The notes below the pieces were generated by a model, which saw only the letters and a program-made list of their open reading frames with translations, was not told the DNA's origin and did no database searches. Shown in pieces: positions 1-9,861 of a DNA stretch of 32,442 nucleotides; positions within the stretch are counted from its first letter, which is position 1; every line of letters starts with the position of its first letter. Made by a program: the position numbers and the translations under genes. This DNA comes from Atopostipes suicloacalis DSM 15692 (GTDB lineage: Bacteria > Bacillota > Bacilli > Lactobacillales > Carnobacteriaceae_A): the NCBI RefSeq assembly GCF_900129085.1, contig NZ_FQUF01000026.1:1-32442 (forward strand), read 5' to 3'.

Positions 1-188
1 TATAAAATATTGTAATTTTATTTTCACATTCTAAGATGTATTCGGCTTATCGCAAAAGATAAAATGTTCATCCAGTTTTTTATACAGGTTCGGCAAAACC
101 CATTAAAGAATCGGATTAATGTTTCCTATGTTAATTATAGGATACTCTCTCTTTTCTGTCATGGCTTAGATTGCGAAGCAATCATATA
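1..188 (-). mobile_element. IS110-family element, left end only, running off the left edge
   Basis: Positions 1-197 are the reverse complement of 32130-32326 without a gap. There are five mismatches: at 108-110 (three in a row), 162 and 188. The right-hand copy is followed by an IS110 transposase start, so this is the non-coding left end of a second copy whose transposase would lie off the left edge on the minus strand. The outer boundary is uncertain. It lies near 188 if the shared 9-base string at 189-197 is target sequence, or near 197 if that string belongs to the element. The transposase itself is not visible on this side. Confidence 0.8.
27..185 (-). ncRNA. Candidate IS110 bridge RNA (left copy)
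   Basis: This is the inverted counterpart of the candidate RNA at 32142-32300. On the minus strand it starts with a 5' hairpin of 6 bp (GATTGC, loop TTC, GCAATC; 183-169). It then keeps the TCCTAT/ATAGGA, CATTAA/TTAATG, GGTT/AACC and TTATC/GATAA hairpins of the other copy. The 9-base loop of the CATTAA hairpin reads TCCGATTCT here and TCCGAAGGT in the right copy. IS110-group elements are known to express a bridge RNA from the region upstream of the transposase. That this sequence is transcribed and where it ends are inferences. Confidence 0.6.
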
Positions 189-216
189 GTTTTTTATCTA
201 AAAGACGTGATTAGTA

Positions 217-225
217 TGTTAAAAT
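217..225 (+). promoter_or_regulatory. Extended -10 promoter of rexB-rexA
   Basis: TGT followed by TAAAAT makes an extended -10 about 34 bases before the rexB start. No TTGACA-like -35 is present. The place for one (about 197-202) is the junction with the IS110 end, so the original -35 may have been lost to the insertion or may never have been needed. Confidence 0.45.
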
Positions 226-258
226 AGTAGTTAAATCATTAGAGAGAGGTGCCAGTTA

Positions 259-3200
259 ATGGCCGTTCAATTTATCTTAGGAACAGATCCTAACAGTAAA
301 CGAAAAGTTTTAATTGATAAGATGTATGAGCAATTAAAGAAAGACTCTAAGATGCAAATGTTGTATTTGGTACCTGACAACGTGAAGTATGAAGCGGAAA
401 CCATGATCCTGCAACAATTCAAAGATAAAGACGAGCGTTCTAAATACAGCGGAATGATTCGCTTACAGGTCTTTAGTTTTAGTCGTTTAGCTTGGTATTT
501 ATTACAGAATAAAGCCATCTATCAAAAACCGCAATTAACAGATAGTGGATTAGCTATGTTAGTCAAACGGATTTTACAAGAAGAAGAAGAAAATTTAACA
601 ATCTTTAGAGGAGCTAGTCAGCAGACAGGTTTCATTGAGCGTTTAGTCACTTTGTTTAGTGAATTACGTAATGGAAAAATAAATCCTACAGATTTATTTG
701 AACTAAAAAATCCTGCTGAAATGGAAGAGTCCGATGAAGATAATGATTTTACACGAAAAATGAAAGATTTATCTCTTTTATATAACAAATACGATGAAGC
801 CTTGAAGGGGAAATATGTTGAGCGAGAGGATTTATTTCAAGAACTAATTAAATATTTTGAAGAAAATAGCCAAAAATTTAAACATATGACTGTGATTATT
901 GATCATTATGAACATTTTTCAGCACAAGAACAAGAACTAGTCATTACACTAGCTAAATATACTCAAAATGTTCAGATTTGCTTAACAATAGATGCACAGA
1001 CAGTATATTTAAATAATGATCTAAATAATTTATTTTATCGACCTGCTAAAACCTATCAGCAGTTAATTCATGAATTAGGAGCTCATCAAATTCATGTATC
1101 AGAAGATTTTATTGTTCCTTCTAATGTGAATAAACTTGAAGAGGTCCATTCAAAAGAAATGACAGAATTAGCCAATTATTGGATGGAAAGTAGCGGGCCA
1201 ATGACCCGAGCAGATACAGAAAAATATAGAAATAAACCCTATGAAAACATTGAATGTTGGGCTGCTGAAGATACAGCGACAGAAGTCTCTCATATTGCTA
1301 CAAAGATTAAAGGAATGGTCGCTACAGGCCACTACCGTTATAATGATTTCCAAATTATGACACGTGATTTGGAAAATTGTGCACTCAATGTAGAAAAAGC
1401 CTTTGTAGAAAATAATATTCCTTTTTTTATTGATCAAGCAAACACCATGTCTCATCACCCAATATTAGAGTTTATTAATAGTTTATTTCTTTTGAAAAAG
1501 AATCATTATCGACTGGATGATGTTTTCAGGTTTTTACGTACAGAATTATTTATTCCTGATTATGATGTGTTAGATATGAGTGAAGGAGCCTTTCAAACTC
1601 AAATTAATGAATGGCGACAAAAGGTAGATATCGCTGAAAATGTAGCCTTGGCGTATGGCTATAAGGGAAATGATTGGATTAGAAATAAAGAATGGGTTTA
1701 TATGGGCATAGAACTAGACCAAGAGAATGATCTAAGTGATTATGACCAAAAAATCCAAGATATTGCAAACAGTGTACGAGAAGCCGTTAGAGATTTTATT
1801 GTACCTTTTACAGACCAATTGGAAGAAGGACGAACAAATAGAGAAATTGCTGGATTATTGTATCAATTCATGGAAGAAATAGGTGTGATTGGTCAATTAC
1901 AACTATGGCAAGACCAATTAATTCAACAAGGAGAATTAGAGGAAGCACGTGAACACGAACAAGCCTGGAATACTTTTATTTCATTGCTAGATGAGTTTGT
2001 TGAGGTATTAGGGGATGAAGAGTGGGATATTGATCTATTTGTATCTATTATTGAAACAGGCTTTGAAGAAGCTACTTTTGGGATGGTTCCACCGACGATT
2101 GACCAAGTTTTAGTTACAAACTTTGATCTTCCTAAAATTCAGCCGAAAAGGGTTGTATTCTTGATCGGCTTAACGGATACTCAGCTACCACAAGTACAAG
2201 GAAATCGTTCTTTACTAACAGATGAAGATCGTGAACTTGTTGAAAGCTCATTAAGTTCCGAAAAATATTTAGCAGTCTCTGAGTTAGAGAGTATGGCAAA
2301 TGAGCCATTTAGTTTTTATTTAGCCATGTTGCAAGCAAAAGAAAAAATTATATTTACTTATCCAATTAGCAATAATGATAATGGAGAGAATCGCATCAGT
2401 CCTTATCTAACACGACTCAAAAATGCTTTATCGTTAGAGTTACAGTTTAAACAGTCAACAACCACGACAGATCCTCTCAAACAACCGAAGGATTATTTAG
2501 CATTTATTGGTTCAAAAATGCATACTTATGGACAAATGCTGATTAGTTTGCGTGATGCTATAGATCATCAAGATACACCTGCAATGTTTTGGCTAGGCTT
2601 ATTTAAAAAGCTGTATCAGCCTGAAAATAGCCGCCAAAGAAGACTAATAAATAGTTTAAATCATAAAAATATTCCAAAACCTTTACCAGAAAATTTAGCT
2701 GAAGATCTCTATGGAAAAGATTTGTATTTATCCGTTTCACAACTTGAAACATTTTATGCAAATCCTTATAGCCATTTTTTAATTTATGGTTTACGTTTAA
2801 AAGAGCGTCAAATCCAAGAGTTATCGCCTATTGAATCGGGTATTTTTTACCACGATGCTCTTGATTTAATTAGTCGTCAACTCGTCACTTTGGATAGAGA
2901 TTTAGCTACTATTTCTAAAAAAGAACTTCAAAATATTACCAGTGATATTTTTCAACTTCTTTTAGAGTCAAATAAATATCGTTTATCACAATCTTCTTAC
3001 CGAATGAACTTTGTCTTTAACCAGTTATCAAAAACTGTTGAAAACATGGTTTGGTCAATGATTCATCAAGCAAAGAGGACAAAATACAGAGTGAATAAGA
3101 CAGAGTTAGTCTTTGGACAACTCGGTCAAGAAAAGGGAGTCACCGGTTTAGCTCTCCCTTTGAATAATAACCGGAAACTTCATTTGCGAGGAAAGGTTGA

Positions 3201-3879
3201 CCGAATTGATACCTTTCAAGAAGGAGATCAACTATATGCGGGAATTATTGACTACAAATCTAGTGATACTACCTTTAACTACCAAAGTATCTATTATGGC
3301 TTAATGCTACAAATGATTACTTATTTAGATACAGTTATTACTTTTTCTGAAGATATATTTGATCAAAAAGCAAAAGGAATCGGAGCATTTTACTCGACGG
3401 TTAAAAATCATTATGTTGATTTAAAGAATATGGGAGATAAATCATTAGAAGAGGAATTATTAAAAAATTATAAATTAGATGGTCTGATTATTGATCAACG
3501 GGAGGTCCTAGAAGCAGCGGATGTGTTATTAGAACCTAAAGAAAGTTCCCCTATATACAATTTATATTTAAATAAAAATGATCAGTATACAGGCAAGAAG
3601 ATATTGACTGAAGAAGAATTTAATTTATTAAAGAAATTCAACCGGGATAAAATTATTGAAGCTGGAAATAATATCTTAGCCGGAAAAAATACTTTACATC
3701 CCTTTGATCAACGGAAGATAAAAGTCCATACACCGTCCATTACAGGACCTTATCGGGCAATCTCACAATTTGATGCATTGCTTCCAGAAAACAATTATAA
3801 AGATGTCATTAAACTGGATAAAGATGATTTTTTTGATTATCTAAGAAGCTTATATTCAAATTTAGAACGAAATGATTAG
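259..3879 (+). CDS. rexB: ATP-dependent nuclease subunit B, RexB (AddB-like)
   Basis: The 1206-residue product is the B subunit of the RexAB/AddAB helicase-nuclease that processes double-strand breaks before RecA loading. The C-terminal RecB-type nuclease is intact: Asp981 in KVDRID, Asp998-Tyr-Lys1000 in DYKSS, and Gln1018/Tyr1022 in QMITY. The N-terminus has no proper Walker A, as is usual for RexB. The four cysteines that bind an Fe-S cluster in Bacillus AddB appear replaced: ANPY near 835 instead of ACPF, and a C-terminal stretch around 1157-1170 with Ser, Gly and Ser at the equivalent places. Start ATG is preceded by GAGAGG. rexA follows, with its Shine-Dalgarno overlapping the rexB stop, so the two are translated together. 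Length fits lactic-acid-bacterial RexB. Confidence 0.93.
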   Translation: MAVQFILGTDPNSKRKVLIDKMYEQLKKDSKMQMLYLVPDNVKYEAETMILQQFKDKDERSKYSGMIRLQVFSFSRLAWYLLQNKAIYQKPQLTDSGLAMLVKRILQEEEENLTIFRGASQQTGFIERLVTLFSELRNGKINPTDLFELKNPAEMEESDEDNDFTRKMKDLSLLYNKYDEALKGKYVEREDLFQELIKYFEENSQKFKHMTVIIDHYEHFSAQEQELVITLAKYTQNVQICLTIDAQTVYLNNDLNNLFYRPAKTYQQLIHELGAHQIHVSEDFIVPSNVNKLEEVHSKEMTELANYWMESSGPMTRADTEKYRNKPYENIECWAAEDTATEVSHIATKIKGMVATGHYRYNDFQIMTRDLENCALNVEKAFVENNIPFFIDQANTMSHHPILEFINSLFLLKKNHYRLDDVFRFLRTELFIPDYDVLDMSEGAFQTQINEWRQKVDIAENVALAYGYKGNDWIRNKEWVYMGIELDQENDLSDYDQKIQDIANSVREAVRDFIVPFTDQLEEGRTNREIAGLLYQFMEEIGVIGQLQLWQDQLIQQGELEEAREHEQAWNTFISLLDEFVEVLGDEEWDIDLFVSIIETGFEEATFGMVPPTIDQVLVTNFDLPKIQPKRVVFLIGLTDTQLPQVQGNRSLLTDEDRELVESSLSSEKYLAVSELESMANEPFSFYLAMLQAKEKIIFTYPISNNDNGENRISPYLTRLKNALSLELQFKQSTTTTDPLKQPKDYLAFIGSKMHTYGQMLISLRDAIDHQDTPAMFWLGLFKKLYQPENSRQRRLINSLNHKNIPKPLPENLAEDLYGKDLYLSVSQLETFYANPYSHFLIYGLRLKERQIQELSPIESGIFYHDALDLISRQLVTLDRDLATISKKELQNITSDIFQLLLESNKYRLSQSSYRMNFVFNQLSKTVENMVWSMIHQAKRTKYRVNKTELVFGQLGQEKGVTGLALPLNNNRKLHLRGKVDRIDTFQEGDQLYAGIIDYKSSDTTFNYQSIYYGLMLQMITYLDTVITFSEDIFDQKAKGIGAFYSTVKNHYVDLKNMGDKSLEEELLKNYKLDGLIIDQREVLEAADVLLEPKESSPIYNLYLNKNDQYTGKKILTEEEFNLLKKFNRDKIIEAGNNILAGKNTLHPFDQRKIKVHTPSITGPYRAISQFDALLPENNYKDVIKLDKDDFFDYLRSLYSNLERND

Positions 3880-3892
3880 GAGGTCAATATTC

Positions 3893-6800
3893 ATGGCAGA
3901 TTTACCAATGAAAACGAAAGATTCACTTTTTACAGATCAACAGTGGGAAGCGATTCATACAACAGGGACCAACTTATTGATTTCAGCTTCTGCGGGTTCT
4001 GGAAAAACAATGGTTTTAGTGAATCGAATTATTGAACATATAAAAAAAGGAATGTCAATTGATGAGTTATTGGTGGTTACCTTTACAAACGCAGCTGCTA
4101 AAGAAATGAAGCAGCGTGTTCAATCTACTATTCAAAAAGAAATCAATAGTGATCCAGATCCACAAACGCGTCACCATCTTGTTCAACAAATTCCTAAACT
4201 GGGACACGCAGATATTTCAACCTTACACTCTTTTTGTCTGCAAGTGATTGAACGTTATTATTATCTAATTGATTTTGATCCTGTATTTAGACAACTAACA
4301 GATGATACAGAGATTGAATTAATTAAAGAAGAAGTCTGGGAAGAATTATTAGAGAATCTTTATGAAAAAAGAGAGGATTCTTTTATTCAGTTTATGGAAA
4401 CTTATTCTGGAAGTCGGAATGATGATCAAGTCACAGAAATGGTTTTTCAGTTACATGATTTTTCAAGAGCGCATGAAGAACCTACTCATTGGTTAAATTC
4501 TTTAACTAATTTGTATGATATCCCTACAGAAAAGCTAGAAGAAGCTGATATTTATCAGAAATATTTAAAAGAACAGTTTATTGAAGAAATTGATTATTTT
4601 ATCCAATTGATTGACCAAGCTCTTGAATTAACAAATCACGAAGAAAGCCTAGAAAAACAAATTAAAATTTTTGAAGAGGATCGAAGTCATTATGTAAAGC
4701 TAAAGTCATTAATTGAGCATGATCATTTAAATGAAATTTACCAGCTAATAAATGTTGGTTTTAAATTTTCAAGGTTAACAGCTCCTCGAAAAAAGACAAC
4801 ACCTGAAGAAGTTATGGAGATCTATCGTGAAGAAATTAAACCATTACGTGATGAAGCAAAAGAAGCTTATACAAAATTCAAAGCGAATTTTGCCTTAAGT
4901 CCAGATAAACAAGTAGAAATTATTCAAGCGACAAAAATTCATGTAGAAGTTTTGGCCGATATGACGAATCAATTTTCAAAGAATTACCAACAGTATAAAA
5001 GAGAACGAAAATTAGTTGATTTTAATGATTTAGAACATTTGACCTTACAAATTTTAAAAAATGATGAAGAGGGTAAAATCTCCGAGGCTTCACGGTATTA
5101 CCAAAATAAGTTTAAAGAAGTTTTGGTCGATGAATATCAAGATATTAATGCACTTCAAGAAGCAATTCTCTTATCTCTGTCTCATTCAAAAGATACTACA
5201 GGAAACTATTTTATGGTTGGAGATGTTAAACAATCTATTTATGGCTTTCGTTTAGCAGATCCCAGTTTGTTTTTATCAAAATATAAAGAGTATGCAGAAG
5301 GAAATAGCGGCAAAAGAATTATTTTAGCTGAGAATTTTCGTTCCAGAAAAAGTATCTTAAGTTTTACGAACTATATTTTTACCCAACTTATGGATATAGA
5401 AGTTGGGAATCTAGATTATGATAAGAATGCTGAGCTTGTTTATGGAAATAGTGATTTTATAGAAGATGAGAAATATGCGACTGAACTACTCATTTATGAA
5501 AAAGAAAATAATGAAAAAGAAAATGAACAATCTATTAATGAAGAAAACGAGATAAGCAATGAACTAGATATTACTACAAAGACAACGGGTGAAATATTAA
5601 TGGTCGCAACCCGTATTAAAGAGCTTATCCAAGAAAAGTTTGAGATTTACGATAAAGAAGAGAAGCAAATGCGTCCACTTGAATATCGGGACATTGTGTT
5701 ATTAACACCGACTAAAAAAAATAATGTAGAAATTCAAGAAATTTTCCAAGAAGTGGCCATCCCTTCAATTATTAATGAAACACCTAATTTTTTCCAAACC
5801 ACTGAAGTGACGATTATGATGTCTTTATTAAAAATTATTGACAACCCCCAACAGGATATTCCTTTTGTTGCTATTTTACGGTCGCCAATTGTAGGTTTAG
5901 ATGAAATTGACTTAACATATATACGTTTACAAGATAAACAGGTCAACTTTTATGAAGCTACTTTAGCTTATGCTGAGGCTTCTTTTGAAGACCCTAAAAA
6001 TATTCACTTACAAAAGAAAATCCAAGCATTCTTAAGGAACTTAAATAGATGGCGTGAATATGCTCGTAAGCATAGAGTAGTAGAGCTAATTCGATTACTG
6101 TATAAAGAAACAGACTATCTTCAATACGTTGGTGGGTTGAGCGGAGGAAAACAGCGTAGAGCCAATCTTGAGGCTTTATATGAAAGAGCTGCATCTTATG
6201 AAAATACTTCTTTTAAAGGTCTATATCGTTTCATCCGTTTTATTGATAAGATGCAAGAAAAAGATAAAGATTTAGTGGAACCCATTTCCATTTTATCTGA
6301 GCAAAATGCGGTTCGAGTGATGACTATTCATGCGAGTAAAGGACTAGAATTTCCCGTTGTTTTCTTAATGGATATGTCAAAACGCTTTAACGCAAGTGAT
6401 TGGACAGGCACTTATATCTTTGATCGAAAACTAGGTGTGGGCTTGGAATACAAAAATCCTGAAAATTTTGTTAAAGCATCCACGCTTGTAAGTGAAGCAA
6501 TTAAAACGGTAAAAAAACAGAATGGGTATGCCGAACAAATGCGTTTATTATATGTAGCTTTAACTCGTGCAGAGCAAAAACTCTTTTTAGTAGGTTCCAT
6601 GGAATCTAAGGATAAGGCATTTGATTTATGGAATAAGGGCAATAGTCGCATAGATCACCTTCTTTCTGCAAGGCTGCGATTGCAAACCAATAATTTTATG
6701 GATTGGATAGGTTTGGCGATTGCAAGACATCAATTAGTTGAAAATGAAGTTTCTTCTCTACAAAAAAACAAACAAATAAAAAATTATCCGGTTCAATTTT

Positions 6801-7681
6801 CTTGTCATTTTTATTCTGATGAGCATATTATGGAAGAATTACAAGAATTGAATGTAAATGAAGAGCCCGCTTGGGTAAGTGAATTAACAGATAATAAGAT
6901 GCAGCTGTCTATTAATAAGGAAACAGAACATGTTATAGACCAAGCAATGGCTATCATTGAGCATGATTATCCTTATCAATTATCTACAATTACAACGAAT
7001 TATCAATCGGTGTCAGAAGTGAAGCAATTATTTGAAGAACCGAACAACGAAAAATTAGCAAAGATTGATTGGACGGATGAACCAAGAATTAATCGGTACA
7101 CGACAAATTTACTTGAACGTCCTAAATTCTTACAGGAGGAAACCTCTCCTAAATCAGCTGAGATTGGACAAGCTACGCATTTTTTATTACAAAATATTGA
7201 TTTTAGCCAAAAAATTACCAAGGAAAGTTTAGAGGTAGCCATTCAACAAATGGTTGAAGAGGGTGTAATGAGAGAAGAGGTGGCTCATGGTATTGATACA
7301 GAAAAGATCGATCAATACTTTCAAACCTCTTTTGGCCAAGAGATTATAAAACACCAGGCTGATTTAGAAAAAGAAGTTTTGTTTTCTTTAATGATGGAAG
7401 CACGAGATGTATTTACTGGCATGGAAACAGTGGCTGATCCTATCTTAATTCATGGGATTATAGATGGTTACTTTAAACGAGGGGACGGCCTGGTCTTGTT
7501 TGATTATAAAACGGATCACGTAGCGCATCTTGGCTTACAGGCTGAAGAGGAACTTGTACGTAGATATCGAGGACAGCTTATCTTGTATAAACAAGCTCTT
7601 GAATCTATTACACATCTTCCTGTAGTTGAAACGAATATTATCTCATTAGACTTAACAAAAACAATTTCCATTAATCCATAA
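3893..7681 (+). CDS. rexA: ATP-dependent helicase/nuclease subunit A, RexA (AddA-like)
   Basis: UvrD/Rep-type superfamily 1 helicase fused to a RecB-type nuclease, 1262 residues from ATG 3893. An ATG at 3872 in the same frame is less likely because AGGAGG (3878-3883) sits ten bases before 3893. Motifs in order: Walker A ASAGSGKT (32-39), Walker B DEYQD (413-417), VGDVKQSIYGFR, AENFRSR, TIHASKGLEFP, and YVALTRAEQ near 887. The nuclease DYKTD is at 1204, with an Asp in IIDGYF before it and QLILYKQ after it. It partners RexB to unwind and resect broken DNA ends at Chi-like sites. The Shine-Dalgarno overlaps the rexB stop codon, indicating coupled translation. Nothing is truncated. Confidence 0.95.
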   Translation: MADLPMKTKDSLFTDQQWEAIHTTGTNLLISASAGSGKTMVLVNRIIEHIKKGMSIDELLVVTFTNAAAKEMKQRVQSTIQKEINSDPDPQTRHHLVQQIPKLGHADISTLHSFCLQVIERYYYLIDFDPVFRQLTDDTEIELIKEEVWEELLENLYEKREDSFIQFMETYSGSRNDDQVTEMVFQLHDFSRAHEEPTHWLNSLTNLYDIPTEKLEEADIYQKYLKEQFIEEIDYFIQLIDQALELTNHEESLEKQIKIFEEDRSHYVKLKSLIEHDHLNEIYQLINVGFKFSRLTAPRKKTTPEEVMEIYREEIKPLRDEAKEAYTKFKANFALSPDKQVEIIQATKIHVEVLADMTNQFSKNYQQYKRERKLVDFNDLEHLTLQILKNDEEGKISEASRYYQNKFKEVLVDEYQDINALQEAILLSLSHSKDTTGNYFMVGDVKQSIYGFRLADPSLFLSKYKEYAEGNSGKRIILAENFRSRKSILSFTNYIFTQLMDIEVGNLDYDKNAELVYGNSDFIEDEKYATELLIYEKENNEKENEQSINEENEISNELDITTKTTGEILMVATRIKELIQEKFEIYDKEEKQMRPLEYRDIVLLTPTKKNNVEIQEIFQEVAIPSIINETPNFFQTTEVTIMMSLLKIIDNPQQDIPFVAILRSPIVGLDEIDLTYIRLQDKQVNFYEATLAYAEASFEDPKNIHLQKKIQAFLRNLNRWREYARKHRVVELIRLLYKETDYLQYVGGLSGGKQRRANLEALYERAASYENTSFKGLYRFIRFIDKMQEKDKDLVEPISILSEQNAVRVMTIHASKGLEFPVVFLMDMSKRFNASDWTGTYIFDRKLGVGLEYKNPENFVKASTLVSEAIKTVKKQNGYAEQMRLLYVALTRAEQKLFLVGSMESKDKAFDLWNKGNSRIDHLLSARLRLQTNNFMDWIGLAIARHQLVENEVSSLQKNKQIKNYPVQFSCHFYSDEHIMEELQELNVNEEPAWVSELTDNKMQLSINKETEHVIDQAMAIIEHDYPYQLSTITTNYQSVSEVKQLFEEPNNEKLAKIDWTDEPRINRYTTNLLERPKFLQEETSPKSAEIGQATHFLLQNIDFSQKITKESLEVAIQQMVEEGVMREEVAHGIDTEKIDQYFQTSFGQEIIKHQADLEKEVLFSLMMEARDVFTGMETVADPILIHGIIDGYFKRGDGLVLFDYKTDHVAHLGLQAEEELVRRYRGQLILYKQALESITHLPVVETNIISLDLTKTISINP

Positions 7682-7715
7682 AAGAGTTAGATTGGATGTT
7701 GAATTCAAAGAAAAT

Positions 7716-7772
7716 AAAAAGACACCAAAAAGATCATTTGTCCTTTGTGATCTTTTCGGGTGTCTTTTTTTA
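7716..7772. terminator. Bidirectional terminator between rexA and the minus-strand lipoprotein gene
   Basis: GACACC (7721-7726) pairs with GGTGTC (7758-7763), and inside it AGATCA pairs with TGATCT. A run of seven T follows on the plus strand and an A-rich stretch precedes the stem, so it can stop both converging genes. Confidence 0.85.
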
Positions 7773-7781
7773 GTTTAGTAT

Positions 7782-9647
7782 TTATTCAAAAGTATAAGTT
7801 GCTCCTTCTGAATAAGTATTTCCAGCATTCCATAATAAGAATTCATGCACGCCATTATCAGCTAATGCGCGAATTTGATCGGTAACTTCAGCAGCACCAT
7901 AGTTTTTATAATTCCCAGCTCCTAAATAGGAAGCAGTAAAATCTTGAAGCCATGGACGAGTAGACGGTGCATCTTCGCCTAATTCATCTAAAATTTCTGC
8001 TTCAATTTGTATATAATTATTGACAACATTATAAGGCTCTAAATCAGGAATTGCGATGTCTAAGTTCCCTAAGCCCCAATGACTAGGGTAGATCATACTA
8101 GAAATGACATCAATTTCTTTAGCTATTCCTGGGAAGCTTTGGCCAATACCTTCTGTTTCACGAACAACTGCAGCATAACCAAAGATATCAACAGAAACAT
8201 CGACACCAAATGGTTGAAGTTGCTCTCTAGCATAACTTACAAAATCTGTAACAGCTTGGTTTCTAAATTTCATATTAATGACATCCTCGTCATCATCTCC
8301 ATAATGACCATGGCCATAGTTTAGCTCCTTATCGTAATTTTCGAAGCCTTCTGGGAAACGAACGTAATCAAATTGAATTTCTTTAAAGCCAAGTTTCGCT
8401 GCTTCAGTCGCGATTTCAAGGTTGTAATCCCACACTTCTGAAAGGTAGGGATTTACAAAACTATCCCCATTATTGTTTGACCATAAAGATCCATCAGATC
8501 TTGTAAAAGACCATTCAGGTTTTTCTTTAGCCAGTAAAGTATCTTTAAAGACAACCATACGAGCAATTGGGTAGATATCATTTTCTTCTAAGACCTGCAT
8601 TAACTCTTTTGCATCAATCATATCTACAGTCATTTCATTGATTAGCTCATTATCACTATTTAAATTGAGTGTGATATTTCCATGATCATCTTTAATATCG
8701 ATAACCATAGAGTTTAAATCGGTTTTATTCATTAAGTCAGTTAAGTATTCCATACGACTGCCACTTGCTGAATGAGCCGTTACGTAAACACCTTTTACAC
8801 CATCTTCAGGGTAAGGAATATCTACGCCACTATCATAGACAAATTTTTGTGGAAAATGATTGGGAATAGTCAACAAGCGATCGTAATTTAAAGTTAAAAA
8901 GTCTGTTTCAGGCTCTATTTCTTCATCAGACTCTGTTGCTTCTGTGTCTTCACTCTCATCTTCTTCAGCATCTTGTTCATTATCAGACTCTGCTTGAGAA
9001 GAATCTGATGTATCGGATGAAGCTTCCGCTAATAAGGTTTTTAATTCGTTTATCTGACTGTCCATTTCAATAAACTGATCATCTAATGCATAAGTCTGTT
9101 CTTGTAAATCATGGTAATCATCATTAACTGTTTCAATTCCATCAGAAAAATTTTCGTAGGTAGCTTCTTCTGAAACAATTTCTTGCAAATATTTTTTTTG
9201 AGTAGTTAAAGATTCTATGTATCTTTCTTGATAAGTCTCTATTTGTTGCGTAAAATCTAAGAAGTTGTCAGAAATTTGTTGAATCGTATCCTCTGGTAAG
9301 TCGTTTCCTTCATAATTTTGAAGTGTTTCAGCTTGTGTATTTATAGATTCGATAGAGTCATTGATATTTTCTATTGTTGTTTCACGCTCGCTAATATTTT
9401 CCATAACAGAAGCAGACTCATCTTGAAGAGTGGTTAGCTCTTTGTCTTCAGCCAATACAGTAGAAAATTGATCATCCATGGTCAATTCTAAATCATTTAA
9501 TTGGTGATTAGCTTCTACTATTTCCTCTAAAGAAGTATTCAACTCATCCGTTGATTCTTCAACATCTTTTACGGATACATTAGACCCGCATGCAGTTAAA
9601 ATTAAAGAGCTAGATAAAGTAAGTCCTATATATAATTTTTTCGGCAT
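7782..9647 (-). CDS. Lipoprotein with coiled-coil region and putative glycoside hydrolase (DUF4015-type) domain
   Basis: The 621-residue protein has a lipoprotein signal: KK at 3-4, a hydrophobic core and lipobox LTAC with Cys20. Residues about 25-215 are polar, heptad-like and rich in Glu, Gln and Leu, suggesting a long coiled coil. A strongly acidic Ser/Glu/Asp linker follows (about 215-255). The C-terminal half (about 285-610) resembles the DUF4015/COG1306 putative glycosidase family, with KGVYVTAHSA, MVIDIKDDHG, YPIARMVVF, and FDYVRFPEG near residue 425. These fit a TIM-barrel enzyme acting on a cell-wall or surface polysaccharide. The substrate is unknown. The protein is expected to be anchored on the outer face of the membrane with the coiled coil spacing the domain outward. 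Shine-Dalgarno AAGGACG precedes the ATG. Confidence 0.8.
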   Translation of the reverse strand: MPKKLYIGLTLSSSLILTACGSNVSVKDVEESTDELNTSLEEIVEANHQLNDLELTMDDQFSTVLAEDKELTTLQDESASVMENISERETTIENINDSIESINTQAETLQNYEGNDLPEDTIQQISDNFLDFTQQIETYQERYIESLTTQKKYLQEIVSEEATYENFSDGIETVNDDYHDLQEQTYALDDQFIEMDSQINELKTLLAEASSDTSDSSQAESDNEQDAEEDESEDTEATESDEEIEPETDFLTLNYDRLLTIPNHFPQKFVYDSGVDIPYPEDGVKGVYVTAHSASGSRMEYLTDLMNKTDLNSMVIDIKDDHGNITLNLNSDNELINEMTVDMIDAKELMQVLEENDIYPIARMVVFKDTLLAKEKPEWSFTRSDGSLWSNNNGDSFVNPYLSEVWDYNLEIATEAAKLGFKEIQFDYVRFPEGFENYDKELNYGHGHYGDDDEDVINMKFRNQAVTDFVSYAREQLQPFGVDVSVDIFGYAAVVRETEGIGQSFPGIAKEIDVISSMIYPSHWGLGNLDIAIPDLEPYNVVNNYIQIEAEILDELGEDAPSTRPWLQDFTASYLGAGNYKNYGAAEVTDQIRALADNGVHEFLLWNAGNTYSEGATYTFE

Positions 9648-9813
9648 TGTAATCGTCCTTATTTGAAATATTTTTTTATTGATTAAGAGATTAATTGTTT
9701 ATAAATACATTTCTTACAATAACACATATTTAAATGATTAAAAACCCAAAAGAATAAAGAAAAAATGAAAATGGATAAAACCACTTTTAATATGAATGGA
9801 TCCGTCAAATTTA

Positions 9814-9822
9814 TGTTATTAT
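9814..9822 (+). promoter_or_regulatory. Candidate extended -10 promoter of lspA-rluD
   Basis: TGT plus TATTAT lies about 40 bases before the lspA start in the 214-base divergent region. No convincing -35 is seen at the right distance. The rest of this divergent gap is A/T-rich, and I could not assign the minus-strand promoter. Confidence 0.35.
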
Positions 9823-9861
9823 GTATCTTGTACTTAAAATAATATAGAAAAGAGTGCATCA

